This document shows positions 28,297 through 37,549 of a DNA stretch of 64,000 bases, in pieces. Positions within the stretch are counted from its first letter, which is position 1; each line of letters starts with the position of its first letter. The DNA lies in assembly GCF_005503145.1 (NCBI RefSeq), contig NZ_SCNV01000002.1, positions 1-64,000 of the forward strand. The letters are read 5' to 3'. The stretch is from Burkholderia sp. 4M9327F10. Lineage in GTDB: Bacteria; Pseudomonadota; Gammaproteobacteria; Burkholderiales; Burkholderiaceae. The notes beneath the pieces were generated by a model, which was not told the DNA's origin, did no database searches, and worked only from the letters and a program-made list of their open reading frames with translations. Position numbers and translations under genes: made by a program.

Positions 28297-29784
28297 GTGC
28301 ACCGCCCGCCGAAGCTCTCACATCTCGCGCTGTTCGCTATCTCGTTCGCCTCTTTGCACGCGATATGCCTACTGGTGTTTCGCGCGCAAGCCACGCTCAT
28401 TACCTATCCGTTCATGTTGCTGGCTCCGGCCCTGGCCTTCGCCGCTTGCTGCTGGCGCGTCGGAGCCGAAGAGCCCGAGTCGCGTTCCCCGTGGATATTG
28501 CTGGCCGCCGGGATATTCCTGTGGACCTGCGGCATTTCCCTCAGTGCCTGGGAAGATCTCCTCCAGCACCTCCCGCAGAGCGCCGCGTGGTTCTCCGATT
28601 TTTCGTTTTTCCTCTACGGCGTGCCGGTACTGCTCGCCATTTCGTCGGTCTCGGCGAATCAGAACATCCCGTTCTTCGTCTGGATGGATACTGCGCAGGC
28701 CCTGCTGACGGGCTTCCTGTTCTACGTCAGCCTGTTTTCGGTGATGCCGTTTGCGGCCACACCGCTCGAACCCATTTCGACCACGACGCTGGTCCTGCTC
28801 TATAACGCGGAAAACGTCATCCTTGCCGTGGCGGCCACCTTGCGTCTTCTGGCGCAGCCGCGCGGCCCAGAGCGCCGCTTCTATGCGATCCTGTTCTGCT
28901 TCCTCTGGATCTACGCGATCGCCGCCTACGTGTATAACAATTGGGCCGCCACGAACGACGGGCACGCGGCGATCGACGCGCTGATCGACCTGCCGTTCCT
29001 GTTCCTCGCCGTGGCAGCCGTGGCGCCACGGGCACTGCGCGAGGAGCCCGAACGGACGCCGCACAAGCAGGCTCTCGCCCTGTTCATCGAAAACGTCAGC
29101 CCGATCTTCTATACGGTAGCGCTGCTCGCGCTCAGCATCTCGCTGATGCGCCAGCATTTCTATGCGGGGACGGTGGGCATCTTCACCGCCCTTGTCGTCT
29201 ACGCGACCCGCTCGACCACGCTGCAGGGCCGCTATATCCGGGTACAACGCGAGTTGCACGAAGCGCACGACCGCCTCGAACAGATGGCGCTCACCGATGC
29301 GCTGACCAATACCGCCAATCGCCGCCGCTTCGACGCGGCGCTGGTGCTCGAATGGAATCGCGCGATACGCAATCGCTACCCGCTGGCGCTGCTGCTGATC
29401 GATATCGACTACTTCAAGATGCTCAACGACCGCTATGGTCATCCGGCCGGAGACCGCTGTCTCGTCTCGGTTGCGCTTGCCCTGCAATCGGCCTTGCCGC
29501 GCAGCGGCGATCTGCTCGCCCGCTACGGCGGCGAGGAGTTCGCGGCCATCCTGCCCGCCACCGACGCGTCCGGCGCACGCATGGTTGCCCGCAGCATGCA
29601 GGAAGCCGTGCGTACACTGAAGATCCGCAACGAAACGTCGACAGGACCTTTCGTCACCGTCAGTGTGGGGGTTGCCGTGCTCGAGTCGTCACAGTACGGT
29701 GTGAGCGAGCTCATCGAGGCAGCCGATCAGGCGCTATACCGCGCCAAACAGGGTGGCCGCAACCGCATCGAAGCGACCGCGTAG
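28297..29784 (+). CDS. Membrane-bound diguanylate cyclase (GGDEF)
   Basis: A 495-residue protein. Residues 1-310 hold about nine hydrophobic segments forming an uncharacterised membrane sensor, followed by a short helical linker (RELHEAHDRLEQMALTDALT) and a GGDEF domain. The active-site loop is G411-G-E-E-F415, a competent variant, and the inhibitory I-site R402-S-G-D405 lies five residues before it, so the enzyme should make cyclic di-GMP and be product-inhibited. No EAL domain is present. The start is GTG; GGGGAC precedes it by about 8 nt. The input signal is unknown. Confidence 0.9.
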   Translation: MHRPPKLSHLALFAISFASLHAICLLVFRAQATLITYPFMLLAPALAFAACCWRVGAEEPESRSPWILLAAGIFLWTCGISLSAWEDLLQHLPQSAAWFSDFSFFLYGVPVLLAISSVSANQNIPFFVWMDTAQALLTGFLFYVSLFSVMPFAATPLEPISTTTLVLLYNAENVILAVAATLRLLAQPRGPERRFYAILFCFLWIYAIAAYVYNNWAATNDGHAAIDALIDLPFLFLAVAAVAPRALREEPERTPHKQALALFIENVSPIFYTVALLALSISLMRQHFYAGTVGIFTALVVYATRSTTLQGRYIRVQRELHEAHDRLEQMALTDALTNTANRRRFDAALVLEWNRAIRNRYPLALLLIDIDYFKMLNDRYGHPAGDRCLVSVALALQSALPRSGDLLARYGGEEFAAILPATDASGARMVARSMQEAVRTLKIRNETSTGPFVTVSVGVAVLESSQYGVSELIEAADQALYRAKQGGRNRIEATA

Positions 29785-29941
29785 CCCGGCCAGCAGTAAC
29801 GCACGGGGTGCGCCATATCACGAGAATTCTCGCGCCAAAGGCAATCTTCGTGCGGCACAGGCATCATTTACGCGCGAGATGAGCGCCGGGAGTGCGATAA
29901 TCGAGGGTTACCATCGTGCATCCAGCACCCAGGAGAACATC

Positions 29942-31060
29942 TTGAGCAGCATCGACAATCCTTTACATGACCGCGAAGTCGGTGTGGCCGACGCGACCCA
30001 GGACACGACCCGCATCGACGACGTGCGGATCGGCGCGGTACGTCCGCTGATTTCGCCCGCCCTGCTGCAAGACGATCTGCCCGTGCCGCCCGAAGTGCAG
30101 GCGCTGGTCGAGCGCAGCCGCGCGGAGATCGCCGGCATCCTGCACGGCCGTGACGACCGGCTGGTGGTGGTGGTCGGGCCCTGCTCGATTCACGACCACG
30201 ACCAGGCGCTCGACTACGCGCGCCGCCTCAAGCACGCCGCCGACGCGCTGCGCGACGACCTGCTGATCGTCATGCGCGTGTACTTCGAAAAGCCGCGCAC
30301 GACGGTGGGCTGGAAGGGCTATATCAACGACCCGCGGCTCGACGGCAGTTTCCGCATCAACGAAGGCCTGCGCCGGGCGCGCGAGCTGCTGCTGGAGATC
30401 AGCGCCCTCGGCTTGCCCACCGGCACCGAATTCCTCGACCTGCTGAGCCCGCAATACATTGCGGACCTTGTGGCGTGGGGTGCGATCGGCGCGCGAACCA
30501 CCGAAAGCCAGAGCCATCGCCAGCTCGCTTCCGGCCTGAGCTGCCCGATCGGCTTCAAGAACGGCACGGACGGCGGCGTGCAGATCGCCGCGGACGCGAT
30601 CGTCGCGGCGCGCGCGAGCCACGCCTTCATGGGCATGACGAAAATGGGCATGGCAGCAATCTTCGAAACGCGCGGCAATGACGACGCGCATGTGATCCTG
30701 CGCGGCGGCAAGAAAGGCCCGAACTACGATAGCGAGTCGGTAGAGGCCTCCTGCTCCGCGCTGCGCGCGGCGGGTCTGCGCGAACAGGTCATGGTGGACT
30801 GCTCGCACGCCAACTCCGGCAAGTCGCACCTGCGCCAGATCGACGTGGCGCAGGATCTCGCGCGGCAGCTCGCGGGAGGCGAGCAGCGCATTATCGGCGT
30901 GATGATCGAGAGCAACCTGGAGGAAGGCCGTCAGGACCTGAAGCCAGGCGTGCCGCTGCGCTGCGGCGTGTCGATCACCGATGCGTGCTTGAGCTGGGCC
31001 CAGACCGAGCCGGTGCTCGACACGCTGGCCGAAGCGGCACGTGCGCGGCGCGCTCGCTGA
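29942..31060 (+). CDS. aroG: 3-deoxy-D-arabino-heptulosonate 7-phosphate (DAHP) synthase, class I
   Basis: A 372-residue enzyme that condenses phosphoenolpyruvate and erythrose-4-phosphate in the first step of the shikimate pathway. Motifs: VVVGPCSIHDHDQALDYA, MRVYFEKPRTTVGWKGYIND, GARTTESQSHRQLASGLS, GFKNGTDG, HVILRGGK, VDCSHANSGK and IIGVMIESNLEEG are all diagnostic of the AroFGH class I-alpha type. The start is TTG at 29942 with AGGAG 6 nt upstream; the open frame runs back to 29753, but those residues are unlike the family. Which aromatic amino acid inhibits it cannot be told from the sequence. Confidence 0.93.
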   Translation: MSSIDNPLHDREVGVADATQDTTRIDDVRIGAVRPLISPALLQDDLPVPPEVQALVERSRAEIAGILHGRDDRLVVVVGPCSIHDHDQALDYARRLKHAADALRDDLLIVMRVYFEKPRTTVGWKGYINDPRLDGSFRINEGLRRARELLLEISALGLPTGTEFLDLLSPQYIADLVAWGAIGARTTESQSHRQLASGLSCPIGFKNGTDGGVQIAADAIVAARASHAFMGMTKMGMAAIFETRGNDDAHVILRGGKKGPNYDSESVEASCSALRAAGLREQVMVDCSHANSGKSHLRQIDVAQDLARQLAGGEQRIIGVMIESNLEEGRQDLKPGVPLRCGVSITDACLSWAQTEPVLDTLAEAARARRAR

Positions 31061-31119
31061 GGCGCAAGGCACACGCGACCGGCCCTGACGGGCACCCGCG
31101 TCCTCAAAAAGGGCTTGAG

Positions 31120-31135
31120 TGAAGCGACCGCTTCA
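31120..31135. promoter_or_regulatory. TetR-type operator, perfect 16-bp palindrome
   Basis: TGAAGCG-AC-CGCTTCA (31120-31135) is an exact inverted repeat directly before the TetR gene at 31151, and a further CGCTTCATG repeats the right arm immediately downstream (about 31145-31153). Its position fits autoregulation. Confidence 0.6.
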
Positions 31136-31150
31136 TGTACCGTGCGCTTC

Positions 31151-31705
31151 ATGGAACGAAAAGACGAACTGATCGCCAGGTCCCTCGATTATTTCCTCGC
31201 CCACGGGGTAGCCGATCTGTCGCTGCGCCCGTTGGCCGAGCAGATCGGCAGCAGTTCGCGCCTGTTGATCTATCACTTCGGCAGCAAGGACGAACTGATC
31301 ACCACCGTGATGGATGAAGCGCGCCGGCGTATCCAGCAATCGCTGGAAGCGATGATGCGCGACGGCGGGAATGCCAACGGAATGATGTCGTTCTGGAAGT
31401 GGTCGGTGGATCCGCGAAACAGCCCGTATATCCGGCTGTTCTTCGAAGTGCATATGCTGGCGATGCAGAACCCGGCCGCCTATGCCCGCTATGTAGAGCG
31501 CAATGCTTCCAGTTGGCAGACGCTGATTGAGAATGCGCTGCCACCATCGCCGCAGCGTCCCGCCATCGCAACCTTATGCGGCGCCGTCATGGACGGCCTG
31601 ATGCTGGAATTCCTGGGAAGCGGAGATCTTAGTCGTACTACGCAAGCGCTGGAAATTTTCAGCTCGATGTTGACGCGACAGCTTGCTCCCCGCGGTAAAT
31701 CCTGA
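31151..31705 (+). CDS. TetR-family transcriptional regulator
   Basis: A 184-residue regulator whose N-terminal helix-turn-helix contains DLSLRPLAEQIGSSSRLLIYHFGSKDELI. The C-terminal ligand-binding domain (FFEVHMLAMQNPAAYARYVE) is of the unclassified type. The ATG at 31151 is preferred to the TTG at 31115, because the latter would put a perfect palindrome inside the coding region; no strong ribosome-binding site helps to decide. It is convergent with the GNAT gene at 31720. Its targets beyond itself are unknown. Confidence 0.85.
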   Translation: MERKDELIARSLDYFLAHGVADLSLRPLAEQIGSSSRLLIYHFGSKDELITTVMDEARRRIQQSLEAMMRDGGNANGMMSFWKWSVDPRNSPYIRLFFEVHMLAMQNPAAYARYVERNASSWQTLIENALPPSPQRPAIATLCGAVMDGLMLEFLGSGDLSRTTQALEIFSSMLTRQLAPRGKS

Positions 31706-31719
31706 ACCCGGGCGCCGCT

Positions 31720-32283
31720 TCAGGCGAGGCCGTGGCCCGCTTCGCCGCAGGTCTTCAACCAATGCTCGCGGGCGATGGAGCTGATGTGCAAGCCGGCGAG
31801 ACTGCTATCCAGTTGTGCGCTGTCGACGGGCTGCAAGCCGAGCTTGTCGAGTGTCCGGATGCTGCGCTGGTTCCAGAGCGCGGCTCCGGCCCACACCTCA
31901 TCGACCATCATGACGGTGAACGCATAACGGATCATGGCTTGTGCCGCCTCCGCCGCGAGGCCCGCGCCCCAATGCGACGAATGCAGCCAGAAGGCCAGAT
32001 TCCAGCTCGCCGACGTGCCCCGACGCACGAGCGAGACCTGGCCGATGCAACGGGCGCCGCTCTGCAGATCGATTGAAAATACGCAGGCCTTACCTTCTTG
32101 CGACATGCTCAGCATCGAGTCGAACCAGGCTTGCAGCTTACCTTGCCGATACAGATCGGGAAGCGGGAGTTCCTGCGGAAACGCCGGTGAACCGATGGCC
32201 GCAACCAGCGCATCGTAGTCTTCCGGCGCGGCGGGTCTGAGCAGGCAACGACCGGTGGGAATGAGCACGGGCGCGTTTTCCAT
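31720..32283 (-). CDS. GNAT-family N-acetyltransferase (RimJ/RimL-type)
   Basis: A 187-residue acetyltransferase. IPTGRCLLRPAAPEDYDALV, GARCIGQVSLVRRGTSASWNLAFWL and the acetyl-CoA-binding run HWGAGLAAEAAQAMIRYAF with NQRSIRTLDKLGL resemble the RimJ/RimL branch that acetylates N-terminal or small-molecule amines. The start at 32283 lies one nucleotide after the stop codon of the LysR gene upstream, so the two form an operon. Substrate is not predictable. Confidence 0.87.
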   Translation of the reverse strand: MENAPVLIPTGRCLLRPAAPEDYDALVAAIGSPAFPQELPLPDLYRQGKLQAWFDSMLSMSQEGKACVFSIDLQSGARCIGQVSLVRRGTSASWNLAFWLHSSHWGAGLAAEAAQAMIRYAFTVMMVDEVWAGAALWNQRSIRTLDKLGLQPVDSAQLDSSLAGLHISSIAREHWLKTCGEAGHGLA

Positions 32284-32284
32284 T

Positions 32285-33169
32285 TCAATCCTCCCGCATC
32301 TGCTCGTGCAGCCACGTGACAAAGACTCGCGCCGGCTCAGTGAGCGGCTGCCCCTCGGGATACACCACATAGTAGTCGCGCCGCGACGGAATCGACGGGC
32401 CCGGCAATCGCACGAGGGTCCCGGCCCGCAACGCATCCTCTACCAGCCGTTTCCGTCCTAGCGCGACACCTTTGCCTTCTTCAACCGCTTGCAGCAGCAA
32501 CAGCGCATCTTCGTAGGTGGCCCCTGCGCGCGACGCCGCCGCGACCACGCCCGCACGGCGAAACCATTCGTCCCACGCATCGTATGGATTCAGGAGCGGA
32601 TAATGCAGCAGTTCGTGCGCCGAGTGCGGTAGCGCCGCGAAACCATCAATGCCATGTGCGGCGGCCACGGGAAACAAGCTCTCCTCGGCCAAACGTTCGG
32701 CGCTCAAGCCTTCCCACTTGCCGGCACCGTTGCGAATGCCGAGCGAGATCCGCTTGGCGGCCAGATTGAGCGGCGCAATCGTGGCGATCACTTCCAGCTC
32801 GATGTCAGGATAGCGCGCCTCAAAGTCGCTTAAGCGCGGCGTCAGCCAGCGCGTGGCGAACGACGGCAGCACCGTGATCGGCAAACAACGACTCGACTCT
32901 GTTGCCTCGCGGCGCAATATGCTGGTTGAATCCGTAATCAGCTTGAGCGCATCGGTTACAGCCAGTTGCAGTTGACGCCCTTGCGGTGTGAGGACCACGC
33001 GGCGACCCACACGCGCGAACAACGTCACGCCGAGTTCCACCTCCAGGGCGCGCACCTGGCGTCCCACTGCGCCATGCGTCAGAAATAGCGCGTCCGCCGC
33101 CGCGCGAAAACTTTCATGACGTGCCGCTGCCTCGAACACCTGAAGGTTACGCAACGATGGAATGGGCAT
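32285..33169 (-). CDS. LysR-family transcriptional regulator (GcvA-like)
   Basis: A 294-residue LysR regulator. The DNA-binding domain starts MPIPSLRNLQVFEAAARHES and includes THGAVGRQVRALEVELGVTLF; the effector domain (FATRWLTPRLSDFEARYPDIELEV) is of the GcvA/AmpR type. It is followed after one nucleotide by the GNAT acetyltransferase gene, so it probably controls its own operon, or the divergent lipocalin-like gene at 33278. Confidence 0.9.
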   Translation of the reverse strand: MPIPSLRNLQVFEAAARHESFRAAADALFLTHGAVGRQVRALEVELGVTLFARVGRRVVLTPQGRQLQLAVTDALKLITDSTSILRREATESSRCLPITVLPSFATRWLTPRLSDFEARYPDIELEVIATIAPLNLAAKRISLGIRNGAGKWEGLSAERLAEESLFPVAAAHGIDGFAALPHSAHELLHYPLLNPYDAWDEWFRRAGVVAAASRAGATYEDALLLLQAVEEGKGVALGRKRLVEDALRAGTLVRLPGPSIPSRRDYYVVYPEGQPLTEPARVFVTWLHEQMRED

Positions 33170-33277
33170 GGATCACTGGCGCCTTTAAGTCACCGAAACC
33201 GTAGCATATTTTTCGCTTTTCCGAACCTCGTGCCGTGACTACTCTTGGGCATCTCAAGCGGACAGAGGAAGCACCAC

Positions 33278-33793
33278 ATGATGAACCGAATCAAGTTAAT
33301 CGCTATTGCGGGTCTGGCTCTTTCGGCCTTGCCGCCCGGGTCTGCGTTTGCACAAAACGCTGATTCCGTCCCCGCGCTAGCCGGCAGCTGGACGCTCGTG
33401 CGCGTCGACAATCTGCTGCCCGACGGTACGCGCATTCATCTGTACGGCGACAATCCGCAGGGCATGCTGGTGTTCGATGCGCACGGCCGCTATGCATTGC
33501 AGATGATGCGCGGCGACAACCGGAAATTCGCCTCCAACGATCGCTCGGAGGCAACACCGGCCGAATATAAGGCCGCGGTGACGGGCAGCAATGCCCACTT
33601 CGGCAGATATACGGTGAATGAAAACGCCCACACGATCACCTTCCATATCGATCATGCGAGCTTTCCAAACTGGGAGGGAACCGAGCAGATTCGCAAGATC
33701 CAGATCGACGGCGACACGCTGACATATATTGTGCCGACGCCAACCTCCGGCGCCGGAGCGACCGGCGAGGTGCAATGGCGCCGCCTGAACTGA
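33278..33793 (+). CDS. Exported lipocalin-like domain protein
   Basis: A 171-residue protein with a signal peptide (up to about GSAFAQ) and the lipocalin-like pattern AGSWTLVRVDNLLPDGTR, PQGMLVFDAHGRYALQMMR and FGRYTVNENAHTITFHID, in adjacent parts. This family (lipocalin_5-like) is typical of uncharacterised secreted proteins of about 150 aa. GAGGA lies 7 nt before the first of two adjacent ATG codons (33278 and 33281). It is divergent from the LysR-GNAT operon and convergent with the sensor kinase gene. Confidence 0.82.
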   Translation: MMNRIKLIAIAGLALSALPPGSAFAQNADSVPALAGSWTLVRVDNLLPDGTRIHLYGDNPQGMLVFDAHGRYALQMMRGDNRKFASNDRSEATPAEYKAAVTGSNAHFGRYTVNENAHTITFHIDHASFPNWEGTEQIRKIQIDGDTLTYIVPTPTSGAGATGEVQWRRLN

Positions 33794-33824
33794 GGCGCGT
33801 GGCTTGCCGCCACGCGCCGCGCCA

Positions 33825-35300
33825 TCAACCTCGCATCGCCACTCTTCCTGCCGGCGCCACCTCTGCTGTGCCGCCGACCGCAGGCGCGCCGCGCTCGACT
33901 GTGACTGGCGCCGTCTCACGTACAGCGGGCACCTCGATGCGCGAAACATCGACGGAAAACGCGAACGTATTGACACCATCGCGGCTCTCAACCGACACCG
34001 TACCGCGGTGCATCTCCGCAATCGCCTTGACGATTGCCAGCCCCAGGCCGTGATTCTCACGGCTATTCGTACGCGACACCTCGGCCCGGAAGAAGCGGTC
34101 GAACAGGTGGTCGAGCGTCGAAGGATTGATCGCCTTCCCCGGATTCGCAACCGCGATGTGCACCTGGTCGTCTACACGGGAAATCGTCACCGTAACCGTG
34201 TCGCCGGGCGCGCAATGCTGGATCGCGTTCATCAGCAGATTGGTGCAGGCACGCCCGAACAGCGAGCGGTTCACCGGCGCCATGGCGTCGCCGCGTGAGA
34301 CGGCCCGCACCTGTGCCTCGTCAAATGGAATCTCGAGAAACTCCAGCGTACGCGCGACTTCCGCAGCAAGCGACACTTCCACCAGCCCGGTGGCGCGCTC
34401 GCCCTGGTCGGCACGCGCGAGGAACAGCATGTCGTTGATGATCGCGCGCATGCGCTCGAACTCTTCGAGGTTCGATTGCAGCGTATGGCGCAGATCCTCG
34501 ACCGAGCGGTTGCGCGTCAACGCCACTTCGGTTTGTCCGATCAGGATGGTGACCGGTGTGCGCAGTTCATGCGCGACGTCCGCGTTGAACGATTCGAGCC
34601 GGCCGTATGCACCGTCGAGCCGCTCCAGTGCGCCGTTAAAGGAGTTGGCAAGGTCGTTCAGTTCAAGCGGCAACGACGCTGTGTTGAGCCGCTGCGAGCG
34701 GTTGTTCGGACTGACTTCGGAGGCGTCCTTGGTCAGACGCCGCAGCGGCGCGAGGCCGATGCGCGTCACCGAGTAGCTGAGCAACAGCACCGCGAGACTG
34801 CCCAAGGCCGAAAGCGCGGCAAGCGCCGCGCCGAAGGCCCGCATGGTGCGCACGTTCGGCTGGCAGCTTGCGGCCACCTGTAGCTGGACGGTTGGCCGTA
34901 TGCCGCTAGCGGGAATCGACAGGGTATTGATCAGCATCGCCTGCCCGCCGGTCGACGGCTGCACCCGCGTATAACCGCCGGGCCAGCTATCCGTGACGCG
35001 GCCCTGAACCGGCTGGCCGTAGTGGAAATTCGGATCGTCACTCGAGACCGAATACATGGTGGTGCCGTCGCGCGGCGACATGTCGGTCAGTTTCTCGCGC
35101 GCCATGCGCCACTTGTCCGACGTCACCGAGTGGGACACGATGATCTTCGCAATCTCCATGCGGTCGTCGAGCGACTCACGCAAGTGGTGGTCGAGTTGCA
35201 TGCGCATCACGAGAAACAGCCCCGTGCCGACCAGCGTAAAGACCGACAACGCGACGAGTGCGAACATCAACGCGAGCCGGCGGGCAATCGAGCGGTTCAT
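33825..35300 (-). CDS. Sensor histidine kinase (heavy-metal sensor kinase type, IrlS/CusS-like)
   Basis: A 491-residue inner-membrane kinase. TM1 is at about residues 10-32, the periplasmic sensor spans about 33-150, TM2 is at about 155-178, then HAMP, the phosphoacceptor box with H244 in HELRTPV, and the ATPase domain with NLLMNAIQHC (N box) and NHGLGLAIVKAI (G box). The C-terminal 40 residues are Ala/Val/Pro-rich and unusual. The start overlaps the response regulator stop by 4 bp, so they are coupled. The regulator is of the IrlR/CusR type, but the actual signal may be a drug rather than a metal, given the adjacent RND pump. Confidence 0.92.
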   Translation of the reverse strand: MNRSIARRLALMFALVALSVFTLVGTGLFLVMRMQLDHHLRESLDDRMEIAKIIVSHSVTSDKWRMAREKLTDMSPRDGTTMYSVSSDDPNFHYGQPVQGRVTDSWPGGYTRVQPSTGGQAMLINTLSIPASGIRPTVQLQVAASCQPNVRTMRAFGAALAALSALGSLAVLLLSYSVTRIGLAPLRRLTKDASEVSPNNRSQRLNTASLPLELNDLANSFNGALERLDGAYGRLESFNADVAHELRTPVTILIGQTEVALTRNRSVEDLRHTLQSNLEEFERMRAIINDMLFLARADQGERATGLVEVSLAAEVARTLEFLEIPFDEAQVRAVSRGDAMAPVNRSLFGRACTNLLMNAIQHCAPGDTVTVTISRVDDQVHIAVANPGKAINPSTLDHLFDRFFRAEVSRTNSRENHGLGLAIVKAIAEMHRGTVSVESRDGVNTFAFSVDVSRIEVPAVRETAPVTVERGAPAVGGTAEVAPAGRVAMRG

Positions 35301-35983
35301 GACAATTCCGCCTCCTCCCTGACTTCGAGCACATAACCCATGCCGCGCACCGTATGCAGCAGCTTGGTGCGAAACGGCCCGTCCAGCTTGGCGCGCAGAC
35401 GCTTGATAGCAGTCTCGACCACGTTCGTGTGACTGTCGAAGTTGACGTCCCAGACCAGCTCGGTAATGGCGGTCTTCGACAGAATGTCGCCCTGACGGCG
35501 CGCCAGCACGCTTAACAACTGGAATTCCTTGGCGGTCAGGTCAAGGCGCACGCCGTCGCGCGAGGCTCGCCGTCCAATCAGGTCTACAAACAGATCGCCG
35601 ATCGAGATCAGCGTGGACTCCTGCGAGCGGGTGCGGCGCGCCAGCGCATGCAGCCGCTCCACCAGTTCGAGGAACGAGAACGGCTTGGTCAGATAATCGT
35701 CCGCGCCTTCGCGCAGGCCGCGCACGCGGTCGTTGATGTGATCGCGTGCGGTCAGCATGATGACCGGGGTGGACTTGCGCATGCGCAATGCCTTCAGCAC
35801 GCTAAAGCCGTCACGTTTGGGCAGCATCACGTCGAGAACGATCACGTCGTAGTCGAACTCGGTGGCCAGATGCATGCCTTCCTCGCCATCGAGCGCAATG
35901 TCGACCACCCAGCCCTGCTCGGTCAGCCCCGAGCGCAGGTAGTCCACCACTTTGTGTTCATCTTCAACGATGAGCAGTTTCAT
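35297..35983 (-). CDS. Response regulator, OmpR family (IrlR/CusR-like)
   Basis: A 228-residue regulator with a receiver domain (phosphoacceptor D51 in VIVLDVMLPKRDG, K in TARD...DYLTKPF) and an OmpR-type winged helix (about 130-225, ending VRGMGYVLEVREE). GGGGG is about 7 nt before the ATG. It is 84 bp downstream of the outer-membrane factor gene and coupled to the sensor kinase. A TATAAT at 36005-36010 in the gap suggests an internal promoter, so the regulator pair can be expressed separately from the pump. Confidence 0.93.
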   Translation of the reverse strand: MKLLIVEDEHKVVDYLRSGLTEQGWVVDIALDGEEGMHLATEFDYDVIVLDVMLPKRDGFSVLKALRMRKSTPVIMLTARDHINDRVRGLREGADDYLTKPFSFLELVERLHALARRTRSQESTLISIGDLFVDLIGRRASRDGVRLDLTAKEFQLLSVLARRQGDILSKTAITELVWDVNFDSHTNVVETAIKRLRAKLDGPFRTKLLHTVRGMGYVLEVREEAELS

Positions 35984-36004
35984 TTGCGCCCCCTAATTCC
36001 TTAC

Positions 36005-36010
36005 ATTATA
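36005..36010 (-). promoter_or_regulatory. Candidate -10 element for the response regulator/sensor kinase pair
   Basis: The minus strand reads TATAAT here, about 22 nt before the response-regulator ATG. No good -35 hexamer accompanies it at 16-18 bp, so activation by a regulator is likely if it is used. Confidence 0.4.
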
Positions 36011-36067
36011 CGAAACGCCTCGTTTTTCCGTCTGCGGGCCGTGCACTCCCCTCTCTCACTGCAAAAC

Positions 36068-37549
36068 TCAGTTTGTATAGTTCGATGCTTCTTTATCGGC
36101 AGCCGGCGCGCTCACGTCCCAGCCGCCACCCAGCGCCTCGACCAGCGAGACCGATAACGTCATCTGCTGGCCGTGAATCTGCACGTCCTGGCGCTCGCTC
36201 GTCAACAGCCCCTGCTGCGCGGTGATCACGTCCAGATAGGCGACGAGGCCACCCGAATAGCGATCGTTCGCGAGCGACAGCAGCCGCTGCGCGTCGGCCA
36301 CGGCATCGCGCGACTGCCGCGACGCGCCGTCGAGCACCGACAGTCCGGTCACCCCATCCTGCACCTGCTGGAACGCGGTAAGCACGGTCTGACGGTAATT
36401 CGCCTGCGCCGCCTGGTAGCCTTCGCTGGCAAACTTGACGTTCGCCGAGCGGCGGCCGCCGTCGAACACGACCTGCGAGAACGCCGCGCCAAGCGTCCAC
36501 ATCAGGCTAGGTGCGCTCAACAGGTCCGCAAAATTGGTGCTCTGCCAGCCGATACTCGGCGTGAGCGTGAGGCTCGGAAAGAATGCCGCCTTGGCGACGC
36601 CGATCTGCGCATTCGCCGCCGCCATCGCGCGCTCCGCCGAGGCCACGTCGGGACGCCGTTGCAGCAGATCGCTCGGCACGCCCAGCGGAATCTGCGGGAC
36701 TGTCATCTCGATCACCTTGGGTTCGATCGAGAATTGCGGCGCCGGCACACCCACCAGCGCGGCAATCGCGTGTTCATTCTGCGCCCGTTGCACAAGCAGC
36801 AGTTGCGCCTGCACCTTGGTCGAATCCAGTTCGGACTTCTGCTGCAGCACGTCGAGCCCCGACACCGAACCCAGCTCGTGTTCCGAGGTAACGTAGTCGA
36901 GCGCCTTCTGCTGCAGGATCACGGACTGGTTCAGCACGTCGATCTCGGCATCGAGCTCGCGCAGCGAGAAATAGTCGGTGGCGAGATTCGTGGTCAGCAC
37001 GAGGCGCGCGTTGGCGAGGTCGTCGCGCGATTGCTCCGCCGAGGCCTTCGCCCCTTCCACTTCGCGCCGGATCCGGCCGAACAGGTCGGTGTCGTAGTTG
37101 ATCGACGGCCCGATCGTGAGGCCGTTCTGCACGGTCGTCTGGTTCGGCGTGCCATAGGAGGTCAGCGGCCGGTCCTTCGAAATCTTCAGCCGCTCCGCCG
37201 TGCCGCCGAGATCGACCTCGGGAATCCGTTGCGCCGCGGTGTTCGCGAGCGTCGCCTTGGCCTGCTCGTAGTGCGCAACCGCAGCGGCGAGCGTCTGGTT
37301 CTGGTCGAGCGCCTGGGCCTCCAGCGTGTTGAGCGTCGAGTCGTTAAAGCTCATCCACCACGTTGGCGCCAGCGGCGCGTGCGACGGCTCGGCCACATGC
37401 CAGTACGAATCGGTGCGCCACTCGGGCGGCGCGTCGGCATGCGGCTGCTGGTAATCGGGGCCCACGGTGCACGCTGCCAGCAGCGCCACGCCGGTAGCCG
37501 CCGCTACCATGCGGATTTGCGGCACAGCGATCGGGCGGAAACGCTTCAC
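36068..37549 (-). CDS. RND efflux outer-membrane factor, lipoprotein (NodT/OprM family)
   Basis: A 493-residue TolC-like outer-membrane channel subunit. The signal sequence ends in the lipobox LLAAC, so it is a lipoprotein, and it is followed by TVGPDYQQP, the classic NodT start. Two OEP domains follow, with DLLQRRPDVASAERAMAAANAQIGVAKAAFFP and YSGGLVAYLDVITAQQGLL as signatures in adjacent fragments. The start overlaps the stop of the adaptor gene by 4 bp. It completes a tripartite pump with the two genes upstream. Confidence 0.94.
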   Translation of the reverse strand: MKRFRPIAVPQIRMVAAATGVALLAACTVGPDYQQPHADAPPEWRTDSYWHVAEPSHAPLAPTWWMSFNDSTLNTLEAQALDQNQTLAAAVAHYEQAKATLANTAAQRIPEVDLGGTAERLKISKDRPLTSYGTPNQTTVQNGLTIGPSINYDTDLFGRIRREVEGAKASAEQSRDDLANARLVLTTNLATDYFSLRELDAEIDVLNQSVILQQKALDYVTSEHELGSVSGLDVLQQKSELDSTKVQAQLLLVQRAQNEHAIAALVGVPAPQFSIEPKVIEMTVPQIPLGVPSDLLQRRPDVASAERAMAAANAQIGVAKAAFFPSLTLTPSIGWQSTNFADLLSAPSLMWTLGAAFSQVVFDGGRRSANVKFASEGYQAAQANYRQTVLTAFQQVQDGVTGLSVLDGASRQSRDAVADAQRLLSLANDRYSGGLVAYLDVITAQQGLLTSERQDVQIHGQQMTLSVSLVEALGGGWDVSAPAADKEASNYTN

